DNA of 64,000 bases from Polynucleobacter campilacus. GTDB lineage: Bacteria; Pseudomonadota; Gammaproteobacteria; Burkholderiales; Burkholderiaceae. The stretch lies in assembly GCF_002206625.1 (NCBI RefSeq), contig NZ_NGUP01000003.1, positions 704,968 through 768,967 on the forward strand, written 5' to 3'. The first letter of the stretch is position 1, and each line of letters starts with the position of its first letter. Below are positions 26,159-36,423 of the stretch, one piece after another. A program made the position numbers and the translations under genes. The notes under the pieces were generated by a model. That model did no database searches, was not told the DNA's origin, and was given only the letters and a program-made list of their open reading frames with translations.

Positions 26159-27238
26159 TTAGCTATCGCCTAAGGCGGCTAGTAACTCAGCTTGATGTTC
26201 AGAGGCTAGTGCATTGCACAGATCATCAATGTCACCATCCATCATGGCATCGATCTTATAGAGCGTCAGGTTAATACGGTGATCGGTAATTCGTCCCTGC
26301 GGAAAGTTATAGGTACGAATACGATCACTACGATCGCCTGAGCCTATCAGCGATTTTCTAGTTTGCGCTTCGAGTTGATGTTTCTCACGTTCACGGGCAT
26401 CCATAATTCGTGAGACGAGTACTTTCATTGCTTGTTCGCGATTGCGGTGCTGGCTACGATCATCTTGACATTCGACAACGGTGCCAGTGGGTAAATGGGT
26501 AATGCGGACTGCAGAGTCAGTCTTATTAATATGTTGACCACCAGCACCAGAGGCGCGGAAAGTATCGATTCGTAATTCAGCAGGATTAATTTTGACCGCT
26601 TGTAATTCATCGGCCTCTGGCATCACCGCTACAGTACAGGCTGAAGTATGAATACGTCCTTGTGTTTCTGTCTGAGGCACGCGTTGCACGCGGTGACCGC
26701 CAGATTCAAACTTCAGGCGAGAGTAAACGGATTGCCCTACAAGACGCAGGACAACCTCTTTATAACCCCCTAAATCCGATTCAGCTGCGTTCACAACCTC
26801 TACTTTCCAGCTCTGACGTTCAGCAAAACGGGTATACATCCGTAATAAGTCGCCCGCAAAGAGCGCACTTTCATCGCCGCCAGTACCCGCCCTAATTTCT
26901 AGGAAGACGTTACGTTCATCGTTCTCATCTTTTGGTAGTAAGAGTTTTTGCAGTGTCCCTGCAAGCTCTTCCATGGTCGCTAGGGCCTGCTTTTGTTCCT
27001 CGTCGGCAAAATCCTTCATATCGGGATCCTTGCGCATCTCTTCGGCAGCTTGGGCATCTTCTTCAGCCTGCTTATAAAGACCAAATTGTTCAACAACAGT
27101 AGCGATATCAGAATGTTCGCGCGTGAGCTTCCTATAGGCATCCATATCTTTGGTTGCTTCTTCGGAAGTTAAGAGGGAATTGAGTTCGGCTAAGCGCGTG
27201 TCTAGATGTTCTAGCTTAGCCCGCATGCTGGGCTTCAT
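26159..27238 (-). CDS. prfA: Peptide chain release factor 1 (RF1)
   Basis: A 359-residue class I release factor. The GGQ loop is in [17 protein letters not shown], and the codon-reading tripeptide position is PQT within [12 protein letters not shown] (PAT in E. coli RF1). The length and the PxT form identify RF1 (UAA/UAG) rather than RF2. It starts directly after the hemA stop with no gap, the conserved hemA-prfA-prmC order. Confidence 0.97.
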   Translation of the reverse strand: MKPSMRAKLEHLDTRLAELNSLLTSEEATKDMDAYRKLTREHSDIATVVEQFGLYKQAEEDAQAAEEMRKDPDMKDFADEEQKQALATMEELAGTLQKLLLPKDENDERNVFLEIRAGTGGDESALFAGDLLRMYTRFAERQSWKVEVVNAAESDLGGYKEVVLRLVGQSVYSRLKFESGGHRVQRVPQTETQGRIHTSACTVAVMPEADELQAVKINPAELRIDTFRASGAGGQHINKTDSAVRITHLPTGTVVECQDDRSQHRNREQAMKVLVSRIMDAREREKHQLEAQTRKSLIGSGDRSDRIRTYNFPQGRITDHRINLTLYKIDAMMDGDIDDLCNALASEHQAELLAALGDS

Positions 27239-28555
27239 CTAATGGTCTTCTGGCTTAGTGTGTGTAGCGAATAGTTTGGGTAAGAGTTTAATTAGCGCGT
27301 CACGCTCAGCGCCGTTAGAGTGTTGCAATGCATGCAGAGAGCCATGCAAGAATTTATTCGTTAGACCTTGAGCCATCGCATTCAGAATCTCTTGGGGGTC
27401 ATCACCACGCCCTAAGCGTTTCATGGCACGCTCTAATTCCAACTGTCTTAAGCGCTCACCTTGTAATTGAATATCCTGAATGATGGGAACAGAATCTCGT
27501 CCATGCATCCAATGCATAAAATTGCCAACACGATCTTCAATAATCGCCTCAGCCTGACTGACTGCAGCTTGGCGTAAATTAACGCCAGTCTGAATCATGA
27601 CACCAAGATCATCTACCGTATAAAGGTATACGTCAGCTAGTCTTGAAATCTCTGGCTCAAAATCGCGGGGAACTGCAAGATCAATCATCACCATTGGCTT
27701 ATGGCGGCGCTGTTTGATGGCGCTCTCGACCATGCCTAGGCCGATGATGGGTAGGGATGAGGCGGTACTAGAAACAATGATGTCGAATTCATGCAGGCGG
27801 CCGGGAAGCTCTGAGAGTTTGAGAGACTCGGCTTGTATATCTTGCGCAGAAATAGCATCTGCTAATTCTTGACCGCGTTCAATGGTACGGTTGGCAATCA
27901 CCACATTTTTAGGTTTACGGGCAACAAAGTGCGTAGCGCATAAACTAATCATGTCACCAGCGCCAATAAATAAAACCCGCTGATCAGAAATCTTTTCAAA
28001 GATACGCTCTGTAAGACGAACCGATGCAGCAGCCATTGAAATTGAATGTGCGCCAATCTCAGTAGAGCCACGCACTTCTTTGGCAACAGCAAATGTTTTC
28101 TGAAAGAGTTGGTTCAGATAGGTTCCTAAAACACCCGCATCATTTGCAGTGCGAACCGCATCTTTCATTTGCCCCAAAATTTGGGTTTCCCCAATCACCA
28201 TCGAATCTAAGCCGCAGGCAACTCTGAAGGCGTGTCGCACAGCATCAGATTGAGGCAAGGAATAGATATGGGGCTGGAGGCTACTTGGCGCTAGTTGTTG
28301 TGTTTTAGCGAGCCAATCAAAAGTCGCTTCATGCAAAAGGCCAGCAGCGCTAGCATCATTTGCCGCACAGTACACCTCGGTGCGGTTACAGGTTGATAAA
28401 ATCGTAGCCTCGGGCAGGCCAGCCTGATTCGCACCAAGTAAATGTTGGCGTAGATCATGCAACGCTTCTTGAAGAAATTCTGGGGCAAAGGCGACCTTTT
28501 CCCGAATGGCGACCGGCGCTGTGTGATGATTGATGCCGAGTGTCAACAACTTCAT
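27239..28555 (-). CDS. hemA: Glutamyl-tRNA reductase
   Basis: A 438-residue GluTR. It starts [20 protein letters not shown]; the catalytic cysteine is in [10 protein letters not shown], the NADPH site is [12 protein letters not shown], and the C-terminal dimerisation helix is present. It reduces glutamyl-tRNA-Glu to glutamate-1-semialdehyde, the first committed step of tetrapyrrole synthesis by the C5 pathway. It leads the hemA-prfA-prmC set and diverges from the small membrane protein gene, whose start is one base away. Confidence 0.96.
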   Translation of the reverse strand: MKLLTLGINHHTAPVAIREKVAFAPEFLQEALHDLRQHLLGANQAGLPEATILSTCNRTEVYCAANDASAAGLLHEATFDWLAKTQQLAPSSLQPHIYSLPQSDAVRHAFRVACGLDSMVIGETQILGQMKDAVRTANDAGVLGTYLNQLFQKTFAVAKEVRGSTEIGAHSISMAAASVRLTERIFEKISDQRVLFIGAGDMISLCATHFVARKPKNVVIANRTIERGQELADAISAQDIQAESLKLSELPGRLHEFDIIVSSTASSLPIIGLGMVESAIKQRRHKPMVMIDLAVPRDFEPEISRLADVYLYTVDDLGVMIQTGVNLRQAAVSQAEAIIEDRVGNFMHWMHGRDSVPIIQDIQLQGERLRQLELERAMKRLGRGDDPQEILNAMAQGLTNKFLHGSLHALQHSNGAERDALIKLLPKLFATHTKPEDH

Positions 28556-28556
28556 A

Positions 28557-28856
28557 ATGATGGTGATTATAGATTTGATGACAGCATTAATGGGGGTATC
28601 AATGGGGTTTTTAGCTTTTCTAGTGATTGGGGCTATTTCTGGGGCTTCTGCCTGGATTTTTTATCCTGGCAAATCTAATGGCCCAGGGCCGATAAGGCTT
28701 CTACTAGCAGCATTTCTGGGCTTTATAGCCGCCCTTGCTAGCTCCTGTCTTGGGCAATACTTAGGGTTCTTTCAGTCTGGGCAGATGCTTGAGTGGCTGG
28801 GTGCCATTTTTGCCTCTTGCCTAGCAGGCTGTATTTTTACAGCTTTAGCTAAATAG
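28557..28856 (+). CDS. Small membrane protein, GlsB/YeaQ/YmgE-like
   Basis: About 99 residues from ATG 28557. It has three hydrophobic helices with glycine/alanine-rich faces ([45 protein letters not shown]) and a YPGK-type loop after the first helix, the pattern of the transglycosylase-associated GlsB/YeaQ family, whose function is unknown and often stress-linked. Longer reading from 28530 would overlap hemA, so I prefer 28557. Its 3' end overlaps the convergent ung stop by 12 bp. Confidence 0.65.
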   Translation: MMVIIDLMTALMGVSMGFLAFLVIGAISGASAWIFYPGKSNGPGPIRLLLAAFLGFIAALASSCLGQYLGFFQSGQMLEWLGAIFASCLAGCIFTALAK

Positions 28857-29600
28857 GGCTGTCTGGGGTGCGGCACTCACCCAAATCACCCCTTCCTTGC
28901 CATGCTGTTTTAACCATGCATTCGCTTTAGTGAAATGACCACAACTGGCTTTTGCTCCAGGCTCTAAAAAAGGCTTATCGGTTTTATAAACACCTAAACC
29001 GGATGGATGTGAGGATTGCAGAATTAGTTGATCGGTACCCGATTCAATGAAGGCTAGCTTAGATTGTGCGTAGCCACCCCAGAGCATCCAAACCAAATGG
29101 GGTCTTTGCAAAGCTAGACCCGAAATCAGTCGATCAATCAAACTTTTCCAACCCAAATTGCTATGACTACCTGCCTCACCTAATCTGACGCTCAGTGCTG
29201 TATTGAGAAGTAGCACTCCTTGTTTGGCCCAAGCGTATAAATCACCATTAGGCAACCGACCAAACCCTTCCAGAGCAAGTGCTTTGCTAATGTTGCGTAG
29301 TGAGCTAGGAAATGCGCGCGAGTTGGTAGGGATGTTTTCTGGAATTGAAAATGCTAAGCCCTGAGCAAGACCTGGAGTGTGATAAGGGTCTTGACCGAGT
29401 ATTACGACCCTCACTGAGTCAACGGGGGTTAGCTTGAGCGCCCTAAAGAACTGACTTGGCTCTGGTCGGATCATTGTAGGATCAACATCAAGAGCTGCTT
29501 GTAAATTACTCGTTAAATTGATCCAATCGCTTGAGTCAAAATAGTTGCCCAGTAAAGCTTGCCAATCTTTTGGAATGTCGTCTTTAGAGAAGGCGGGCAT
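28845..29600 (-). CDS. ung: Uracil-DNA glycosylase, family 1
   Basis: A 251-residue UDG. The water-activating motif GQDPYH is present (VVILGQDPYHTPGLAQGLAF), and the DNA-minor-groove loop is HPSGLGVYK, a variant of the usual HPSPLS. It excises uracil from DNA to start base-excision repair. The length is slightly above the E. coli enzyme. It follows the M61 peptidase gene on the same strand. Confidence 0.95.
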   Translation of the reverse strand: MPAFSKDDIPKDWQALLGNYFDSSDWINLTSNLQAALDVDPTMIRPEPSQFFRALKLTPVDSVRVVILGQDPYHTPGLAQGLAFSIPENIPTNSRAFPSSLRNISKALALEGFGRLPNGDLYAWAKQGVLLLNTALSVRLGEAGSHSNLGWKSLIDRLISGLALQRPHLVWMLWGGYAQSKLAFIESGTDQLILQSSHPSGLGVYKTDKPFLEPGAKASCGHFTKANAWLKQHGKEGVIWVSAAPQTALFS

Positions 29601-29622
29601 CTAGCGAAAGAATGTATCTGTA

Positions 29623-31404
29623 TTACAGGTTTGCGTTATTAGCAATGAGCTCAAATTGCATCGGCAATTGACTAGCATGCAAGCTTGCTATCCGCTCATG
29701 CCCTAAATCATCGCGATAGAAGCAAAAGTGAATACTTTGCTCCTCCGCAAGGCTAGCAAGAATCTTATCTAGGCGAGCACTAGTAAGGCGTTGACCATTG
29801 ATACTAGCAAGAAGGTCGCCAGGTGCAAGGCCTGCTAATTGAGCCGCGCCCCCATCTAAGACGTGGGTTACCTTTAACCAGCCATTGCTATCGGTATGGC
29901 GCATACCAAGCTGGAGCTTAATCTTTTCCAATTTAGATTGAGATTTTGGTTTAACCGAAACCAATTTAGAGGTAATCCATTTTTGAATGGGGATATCCTC
30001 AGTGCCAAAAATATAACGTGATTTGATTTCATTCCAAGTTTTGGAAAAACCAGATCCGAGTAATTCAGAAATTAAATCATCTAGTCCATCCTCGGCAATA
30101 CCATCCAGCGTGACACCGTGCTTTTGCCAGATCAGGCGCATAAGGTCATCTAAGGATTTCTGATTTTTGGAGAATGCACGAATTTGTAGATCCAGTCCTA
30201 GCGCCAGTAAGGCGCCCTTACCGTAGTAGCTCACTACTGCATTCGGGGTATTTTCATCTGCTTGGTAATACTTGGTCCAGGCATCAAATGAGCTATCCGC
30301 TAGGCTTTGCTTATTTCTTCCTGGCCCACGCAGGATGCCATTCCAATTCGTGGAGATGAGGCCTAGATATGTTTTGAGATCGATGCGTTTGCTTCGGAAC
30401 AGCTGAAGATCATCGTAATAACTCGTAAAGCCTTCGAATAGCCAGAGTAAATGAGTGTGATTACGTTTATTGAGGGCATAAGGTTGGAATGCTTTTGGCT
30501 GAATCCGCTTTACTAACCACGCATGAAAATATTCGTGACTACACAAGCCCAAGAACTCGCGATATGCAGATTCATCTAGCGGCATATCTTGTTGCGGAAT
30601 CTGATCCCGACGAGATACTAGTACTGTGCTGTTACGATGCTCAAGTCCACCATAGCCATTGAGCATTGTATTTACTAGGAAGAGGTAGTTTACAAAAGGA
30701 GCGCGTTTGGTTCTCGGCTCAAAGAGATTAATAGTGGAAGTACAAATTGCTTGTAAATCTTGTGTAAGGCGTTTTGTATCAACCGGATTAACACATCCTT
30801 GAATAGCCATGCTATGTGGAACACCATTAGATTTCCAGCGAATGATCTGAAACTCGCCCATGGCAACTGGTTGATCAAGTAGATCATCATAATTTTGTGC
30901 AAGATAGAAACCAAATCCACGACTATCTGTTTTTGCTACTCTTAAACCAGTTTGTACTGACCAATGATCTGTAAAGCTACTCTCTGGTGCTGCAATCGCA
31001 AGCAAGCAAGGTAAATTTTCTTGATCTTTCACAGCAAGACATAAGCTGCTTGCGTTGAAGAAACCACGCTCTGTATCGAGATAGGCAGCGCGCACAGAGG
31101 AATCAAAGGCGTATACCGTTGTCACTATCTCAACAGCGCCATTAACTTTTGGTAAGCGCCAATGATCGTTATCAATTCTCTCTAAGGAAAGTTTCTTCTT
31201 AGCATCAACGGAATATGCCTCAATCGATTCGATTTGTTTACTAAAGTCACGAATCAAATAGCTTCCCGGAATCCATGCCGGCATCTGCAATACTTGCCCC
31301 TCAGGATTTGGCTTTGCAATATGTAATTTCACCCGATAGCGATGGCCATGAAGGTCTGCAGGCCATACGGTATATTGAATTGCTGGTAGATCTGCTGTAT
31401 TCAT
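29623..31404 (-). CDS. M61 family (glycyl aminopeptidase-like) metallopeptidase with PDZ domain
   Basis: A 593-residue protein. The zinc site is HEYFHAW near residue 287 (HExxH), followed by a downstream Glu in WLFEGFTSYYDD. An N-terminal beta-rich domain precedes it and a PDZ-like domain follows at about 500-560 (AQLAGLAPGDLLASING). This is the architecture of peptidase family M61. No convincing signal peptide is seen. Physiological substrates are unknown in most bacteria. It lies 5 bp after dsbC and was likely co-transcribed with it. Confidence 0.88.
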   Translation of the reverse strand: MNTADLPAIQYTVWPADLHGHRYRVKLHIAKPNPEGQVLQMPAWIPGSYLIRDFSKQIESIEAYSVDAKKKLSLERIDNDHWRLPKVNGAVEIVTTVYAFDSSVRAAYLDTERGFFNASSLCLAVKDQENLPCLLAIAAPESSFTDHWSVQTGLRVAKTDSRGFGFYLAQNYDDLLDQPVAMGEFQIIRWKSNGVPHSMAIQGCVNPVDTKRLTQDLQAICTSTINLFEPRTKRAPFVNYLFLVNTMLNGYGGLEHRNSTVLVSRRDQIPQQDMPLDESAYREFLGLCSHEYFHAWLVKRIQPKAFQPYALNKRNHTHLLWLFEGFTSYYDDLQLFRSKRIDLKTYLGLISTNWNGILRGPGRNKQSLADSSFDAWTKYYQADENTPNAVVSYYGKGALLALGLDLQIRAFSKNQKSLDDLMRLIWQKHGVTLDGIAEDGLDDLISELLGSGFSKTWNEIKSRYIFGTEDIPIQKWITSKLVSVKPKSQSKLEKIKLQLGMRHTDSNGWLKVTHVLDGGAAQLAGLAPGDLLASINGQRLTSARLDKILASLAEEQSIHFCFYRDDLGHERIASLHASQLPMQFELIANNANL

Positions 31405-31409
31405 GATAT

Positions 31410-32132
31410 TTATTTCAAGGTGCTAAATTTCTTTTCAATATCAGTAATCTGAACCGCGCCAGGGAAGCGACTACCATCGGTGAAGAAAAGAGTAGGTGTA
31501 CCAGTGATGCCGTAGGTTTTTGCAAACGCAGTGTTCTTATCCAGTGGAGTGTTGCAATCAGTTTTTCCACTGGGAGCGGTCCCGTTAATCATCCAGTCGA
31601 TATAGGCCTTATAGGGATCTGCAGAGCACAAAATTTGTTTTGATTTTTGTAGTGAGTCAGCGCCCAAAATAGGGATGAGGTAGGTATAAACAGTGACGTT
31701 ATCCAATTGCTGTAGAGATTTTTCTAAGCGCTTACAGTAGCCGCAATTAGGATCTGAAAATACCGCTAGCTGACGGCTGCCATTACCGCGCACCGTCTTA
31801 ATAGCATTGGCTTGGTTTAAGTCGGTCCACTTAATGCGATTTAAATCAGTTTGCCTTTGCTCGGTAATATTTTTACCGCTCGCTAATTCAATAATCTCCC
31901 CTTGAATTAAATATTTTCCAGAGACATCTGTATAAAAAATTTCATTACCAACCAACACTTCATACAAACCTGTGACTGGCGCTGCTGATACGCTTTTTAC
32001 TTTTACATTTGGCCCGAGCCTTTTTTGGATCTCCGCTTTAATCTGCTGCTCAGCTTGCGCATTAGCAAGGCTAGGGAAGAGAAGGGTAATGTAGATAAGA
32101 ACTACTGCAGATAGTAATTTATTCAAAATCAA
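31410..32132 (-). CDS. dsbC: Thiol:disulfide interchange protein DsbC
   Basis: A 240-residue periplasmic disulfide isomerase. It has a signal peptide (residues ~1-25, ending ANAQA), an N-terminal dimerisation domain, then a thioredoxin fold with active site CGYC in FSDPNCGYCKRLE and the cis-proline loop GITGTPTLFF. It corrects wrong disulfides in exported proteins. Its start overlaps the upstream UbiH-type hydroxylase by 14 bp. Confidence 0.93.
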   Translation of the reverse strand: MILNKLLSAVVLIYITLLFPSLANAQAEQQIKAEIQKRLGPNVKVKSVSAAPVTGLYEVLVGNEIFYTDVSGKYLIQGEIIELASGKNITEQRQTDLNRIKWTDLNQANAIKTVRGNGSRQLAVFSDPNCGYCKRLEKSLQQLDNVTVYTYLIPILGADSLQKSKQILCSADPYKAYIDWMINGTAPSGKTDCNTPLDKNTAFAKTYGITGTPTLFFTDGSRFPGAVQITDIEKKFSTLK

Positions 32133-33393
32133 TGTCCCCTAAGGCGCGCTCAATCAGGCGTTGTTTAATAAAGTGGCTTTTGTTAACTAGTCCAAGCCCC
32201 CAGTTACGAAGTTGTCGTTCTGTATTGCTGCTAGCAGAAAATAATTTCTTGAGTTTGTCGGTGACCCACAAAAGTGCACTAGTATCACCTTGGCGTTGAC
32301 GCTCGTAGCGACGCAGTAAGACCGTATCACCTGGTGAGCGGAAGGATTCACGTTTACCAAGGATATTGAGTAGTACGGCAACATCGCGTAAGCCCAAGTT
32401 CAATCCTTGCCCAGCCAAAGGGTGCATGACATGGGCTGCGTCGCCAATGAGGACAACTTTCGGTGTTGATTCAGGGCCAATAAAACGTTTCGCCTGAATC
32501 TTTCGTAATGGAAATGCCGCCGGGGTCGAGTTGAGAGTGAGCTCACCCAATTGTTTTCCAATGGCGCCATTCGCAATCGAGGCAAATCGATCTTGCCATT
32601 GGGCTTGATTCAGTTTTAATAAATCTGCAGCATGTTCAGCTGATGTAGACCACACCATTGATACTTGCTTGCCAGGTAAAGGCAACATCGCCACAATATC
32701 GCCGCCAGGCAAGAACCATTGAAACGCCGTTTCAAGATGTGGGTATGTGCAAGTCCAGTTAGCGACTACAGCGCTTTGTGAGTAACTCTCTTCGCTCGCC
32801 GCAATACCAAGTTCGGATCGAATGGGTGAATTTGCTCCATCAGCAGCAATAATGAGTTGTGCTCGAATGGCGCCACCATTTTTTAGATGCAGCGTACCGC
32901 CATTTGCATCAACCTCGATCTTCTCAATGGCATCGGTAATACGCTCCAACTTATTTTGAAAGCGAGAAGCTTGATCGAGTGTGTGCTCAATTAAATTCGA
33001 TTCACCAATCCAGGCCAATTGAGGGACGCCTGCTTCAAATGCGGAAAGATGAAGTTGATCATTTTTTTCACCCCGGTCACCATAAATCCGCATATCCCGA
33101 ACTGACTGCATTCGGCTGTGGTCAAGCGCATCCCAAATTTGTAAATGGGCCAATAGTTTTTGGGTGCTTGGAGAAAAGGCGTAGATTCGTTGACCCCATT
33201 GCAGTCCTTCTGCGGTCGGTACCGTCTGACCCAGATCGGGGGCAATCTCCATGGTATTAAGGCCTAACTGCGCTAAACCAAGCGCGCAAGCCTTGCCAGC
33301 AATGCCTCCACCAACAACGACCACGTCTGTGGAGCGAATTTTGGCGGATTGCGCAGGGGTTTTGGGTGGGGTGCTTAGGTGAACTTCTGACAT
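32119..33393 (-). CDS. UbiH/UbiF/VisC-family FAD-dependent hydroxylase
   Basis: A 424-residue flavin monooxygenase. The dinucleotide fold is VVVVGGGIAGKACALGLAQLG, and the second FAD motif GDAAHVMHPLAGQGLNLGLRD is diagnostic of the UbiH/COQ6 family. It would hydroxylate the ubiquinone ring. Which ring position cannot be told from sequence, and Coq7 at 48456 covers the C6 step. It is divergent from ychF by 40 bp and overlaps dsbC. Confidence 0.88.
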   Translation of the reverse strand: MSEVHLSTPPKTPAQSAKIRSTDVVVVGGGIAGKACALGLAQLGLNTMEIAPDLGQTVPTAEGLQWGQRIYAFSPSTQKLLAHLQIWDALDHSRMQSVRDMRIYGDRGEKNDQLHLSAFEAGVPQLAWIGESNLIEHTLDQASRFQNKLERITDAIEKIEVDANGGTLHLKNGGAIRAQLIIAADGANSPIRSELGIAASEESYSQSAVVANWTCTYPHLETAFQWFLPGGDIVAMLPLPGKQVSMVWSTSAEHAADLLKLNQAQWQDRFASIANGAIGKQLGELTLNSTPAAFPLRKIQAKRFIGPESTPKVVLIGDAAHVMHPLAGQGLNLGLRDVAVLLNILGKRESFRSPGDTVLLRRYERQRQGDTSALLWVTDKLKKLFSASSNTERQLRNWGLGLVNKSHFIKQRLIERALGDIDFE

Positions 33394-33433
33394 AACTCGA
33401 TGATATCGAATCGCGCCCCTTTACAATACGCCT

Positions 33434-34528
33434 ATGTCTTTGAAATGTGGCATCGTCGGCCTGCCTAATGTCGGCAAATCTACCCTCTTTAACGCGCTTA
33501 CCAAGGCTGGGATCGCAGCGGAAAACTACCCTTTCTGCACGATTGAGCCCAATGTAGGCGTGGTTGAGGTTCCTGACCATCGTCTAGCTGCCTTAGCGCA
33601 GATTGTGACGCCTGAGCGCATCCTGCCTGCTGCCGTGGAGTTTGTCGATATTGCCGGCTTGGTTGCTGGTGCCTCCAAGGGTGAAGGTCTGGGCAATCAA
33701 TTTTTAGCCAATATTCGGGAAACCGACGCTATTACCCATGTGGTCCGTTGCTTCGATGATCCGAATGTGATTCACGTTGCTGGCAAGATTGATCCCATCG
33801 CCGATATTGGCGTGATCGATACTGAACTAGCTTTATCTGATTTGGCAACCGTTGAGAAAACACTGAATCGCTCCAGTAAGGCTGCGAAGTCAGGTAATGA
33901 TAAAGAAGCAGCAGCTTTGGTTGCTGTTCTCACTAAAGTGCAAGCCCATTTGGATTCTGTGCTGCCAGTTCGTAGCCTCAATTTGAGCGAAGATGAACTT
34001 CTCCTGATTAAGCCCTTATGTTTAATTACTGCTAAACCAGCAATGTACGTTGCTAACGTAAAAGAAGATGGTTTTACAAATAATCCTCATCTTGATGCAG
34101 TAAAGCAGCACGCTGCCAAAGAAAAAGCTCCAGTAGTTGCTGTTTGTGCAGCAATTGAAGCTGAGATCGCCGATCTTGATGACGCTGATAAAACAGAGTT
34201 CTTATCTGATTTAGGTATGGAAGAGCCTGGCTTAGATCGTGTGATTCGTGCGGGCTACTCATTACTTGGTTTACAAACTTACTTCACTGCTGGTGTTAAA
34301 GAAGTGCGCGCGTGGACTATTCATCAAGGTGATACTGCGCCACAAGCAGCAGGCGTTATTCATACAGATTTTGAGCGAGGCTTTATTCGCGCACAAACTA
34401 TTGCCTACGATGACTTCATTCAGTTTAAGGGTGAAGCCGGCGCTAAAGAGGCTGGCAAGATGCGCGCCGAAGGTAAAGAATATGTCGTTAAGGATGGAGA
34501 TGTATTGAACTTCTTGTTTAATGTCTAG
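33434..34528 (+). CDS. ychF: Redox-regulated ATPase/GTPase YchF (Obg-like)
   Basis: A 364-residue TRAFAC-class NTPase. G1 is [19 protein letters not shown]3 is [24 protein letters not shown], and the C-terminal TGS domain is [29 protein letters not shown]. YchF binds ribosomes and prefers ATP. It is a single gene, divergent from the UbiH-type hydroxylase and followed by a terminator at 34555. Confidence 0.96.
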   Translation: MSLKCGIVGLPNVGKSTLFNALTKAGIAAENYPFCTIEPNVGVVEVPDHRLAALAQIVTPERILPAAVEFVDIAGLVAGASKGEGLGNQFLANIRETDAITHVVRCFDDPNVIHVAGKIDPIADIGVIDTELALSDLATVEKTLNRSSKAAKSGNDKEAAALVAVLTKVQAHLDSVLPVRSLNLSEDELLLIKPLCLITAKPAMYVANVKEDGFTNNPHLDAVKQHAAKEKAPVVAVCAAIEAEIADLDDADKTEFLSDLGMEEPGLDRVIRAGYSLLGLQTYFTAGVKEVRAWTIHQGDTAPQAAGVIHTDFERGFIRAQTIAYDDFIQFKGEAGAKEAGKMRAEGKEYVVKDGDVLNFLFNV

Positions 34529-34554
34529 GGCAGTAATCTGTTTTGCGACACAAT

Positions 34555-34583
34555 AAAAAAGCCCTTGTTCTAAGGGCTTTTTT
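34555..34583. terminator. Bidirectional rho-independent terminator
   Basis: The perfect stem GCCCTT/AAGGGC (34561-34577) with a five-base loop is flanked by six A on the left and six T on the right. It can therefore terminate ychF on the plus strand and the regulator gene on the minus strand. Confidence 0.95.
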
Positions 34584-34600
34584 ATTAGCGAGTAAGGAGC

Positions 34601-34951
34601 TTAAGCAGTCTTAGTCGCCTTTTCTAGGCATTTAGAGATTTCTTCATAGCGCTTGATTGCCAACTTTGTTGGTAACACTTCTTTTTTACGGCCATCGGTA
34701 TTTGAGGCCATCTTGATATAGCCCATCGCACTCAGATTCTTCAAGCGACCATGTAATGTGGCTTGAGAGCCGAGCTCCGCGAGCGAAATTAAATGACCAA
34801 CCAGTACAGACTCTTTTAAATTAGCGCACTGAACAATCTTGTCTAGTAAGCTTTCTTCAATAGAGTCTAGTTTCTTGCCAGGATTGATTCGATCTAAAGC
34901 ATCGAGCAAATTCAAAAATCGGATGTAAGAAGGGGACTTTGTGGTGGCCAT
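34601..34951 (-). CDS. Small winged-helix (MarR-like) transcriptional regulator
   Basis: A 116-residue protein with a helix-turn-helix pattern: LISLAELGSQATLHGRLKNLSAMGYIKMASN, followed by a GRKKEVLPT beta wing and a helix with a basic end. This matches small MarR/winged-helix repressors. No ligand-binding domain is added. It is divergent from a membrane protein gene; an AGCT-type dyad lies about 35 bp upstream of its start. Target and ligand are unknown. Confidence 0.6.
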   Translation of the reverse strand: MATTKSPSYIRFLNLLDALDRINPGKKLDSIEESLLDKIVQCANLKESVLVGHLISLAELGSQATLHGRLKNLSAMGYIKMASNTDGRKKEVLPTKLAIKRYEEISKCLEKATKTA

Positions 34952-35069
34952 TATTTAGGGATATGTTGTGCGGTGAATTGTTATTAGCTATAGAGCTAGT
35001 ATTAGTGTATACCCTTGGCTTGATTTTCTCAAGCGGCTCTCGTTATCGAAAGCATTCATAATAAATGTA

Positions 35070-35639
35070 ATGAGTAAACAACTGGGAACGCTTTCTGAAG
35101 TCACCTTTGCGCTTGTAATTAGTGCGCTATCGTACACATTTCTTTTCTACGTAAATAATTGGTTAACAAGCGAACTGGTATTTAGTCTGGGCGTTAATTG
35201 GATTTATTTGCCAGCAGGTCTGCGTTTATTTTTAACCTTGATTTTTGGACTTCCAGGCGCCATTGGAATTTCTCTAGCTTCTTTTTTAATTAGCTACTAT
35301 GGCGACTTTCCTCGCGGCCTCCTAATTTGTATTGGTATTGGATTGGTATCTGGATTTGCCCCCTACGTAGCAAGAGTTTTTGTGATTCAGAACGTTCGCT
35401 TGTCGCCTGATCTAAGCGATCTCAATTTTCGGAAGCTAGTGATTTGTATTTTGATCTATGCATTACTCAGTGCTGGATTACATCAGTGGTGGTTTTCTAC
35501 TATGGCGCTAGAGAATGCAGGCGGAATAAACCACGTCTCTGTAATGTTTATTGGGGACGTACTTGGTTCATTACTGCTAATTTCTCTAATCAAGTACAGC
35601 TTAGATATGTTGAAGAAGGCTAGGCAAAAAGTTCTCTAA
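35070..35639 (+). CDS. Uncharacterised integral membrane protein (MASE1-like)
   Basis: A 189-residue protein with about six hydrophobic segments. The stretch [24 protein letters not shown] resembles the start of MASE1-type membrane sensor domains, but no signalling domain follows, so sensing is only a suggestion. It is divergent from the winged-helix regulator by 118 bp and its last 20 bases overlap the convergent trpC. I do not recognise it as a characterised family. Confidence 0.6.
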   Translation: MSKQLGTLSEVTFALVISALSYTFLFYVNNWLTSELVFSLGVNWIYLPAGLRLFLTLIFGLPGAIGISLASFLISYYGDFPRGLLICIGIGLVSGFAPYVARVFVIQNVRLSPDLSDLNFRKLVICILIYALLSAGLHQWWFSTMALENAGGINHVSVMFIGDVLGSLLLISLIKYSLDMLKKARQKVL

Positions 35640-36423
35640 GGGCTGCCCCAGGATCAGTAGCTCTCATAAATGTTTCGCCAACCAAGAACGCATTGATTTG
35701 ATTGTCGCGCATGAGTCGTACATCGGCACTACCCAATATTCCAGACTCTGTTACTAAAATTTTGTCCTTAGGCACCATGGGCAAGAGAGATAGTGTTGTT
35801 TGTAGTGTGACTTCAAAGGTCTTGAGATTGCGATTATTGATGCCAAGTAAGGGTGTTTTAAGTTCTAAGGCCTGCTCTAGCTCGGGAGCATTGTGAACCT
35901 CCACTAAAACGTCTAGGCCTAGCTCATGAGCGCAGGCCTCAAGCTCTTTCATTTGATTAAGCTCTAGGCAAGCCACAATTAAGAGGATCGCATCTGCGCC
36001 GATTGCACGAGCTTCATAGATTTGATATGGATCTATCGTGAAATCTTTGCGAAGCACGGGAATGCTACATGCAGCCCTAGCTTCTTGAAGGTAAGCATTG
36101 CAGCCTTGAAAATAGTCGATATCAGTAAGAACTGATAAACAGGCAGCGCCATGCTTTTCATAAGACTGGGCGATTTCTGCAGGCTGAAAATTTTCTCGGA
36201 GAACGCCCTTGCTCGGACTTGCCTTTTTGATTTCGGCAATGACACCAGCTTTGCCAGCGGAAATTTTGTTTTCAATAGCGCGAATGAAGCCACGTGGCTT
36301 TAGAAGGGCATCTTGATTATTCGATTCTGCAATGTCGCGCTGATTTCCAAGAGAGATTTTCTTGAGATGATTAGTAATCTCAAGCTTTTTAGTTGCAACA
36401 ATTTTGTCGAGAATATCTCTCAT
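35620..36423 (-). CDS. trpC: Indole-3-glycerol phosphate synthase
   Basis: A 267-residue TIM barrel. Catalytic and binding loops are [23 protein letters not shown] and [10 protein letters not shown], then TESGI. It converts CdRP to indole-3-glycerol phosphate in tryptophan synthesis. It is monofunctional, with no fused TrpF. It overlaps trpD by 4 bp as the last gene of rpe-trpE-trpG-trpD-trpC. Confidence 0.96.
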   Translation of the reverse strand: MRDILDKIVATKKLEITNHLKKISLGNQRDIAESNNQDALLKPRGFIRAIENKISAGKAGVIAEIKKASPSKGVLRENFQPAEIAQSYEKHGAACLSVLTDIDYFQGCNAYLQEARAACSIPVLRKDFTIDPYQIYEARAIGADAILLIVACLELNQMKELEACAHELGLDVLVEVHNAPELEQALELKTPLLGINNRNLKTFEVTLQTTLSLLPMVPKDKILVTESGILGSADVRLMRDNQINAFLVGETFMRATDPGAALRELFA

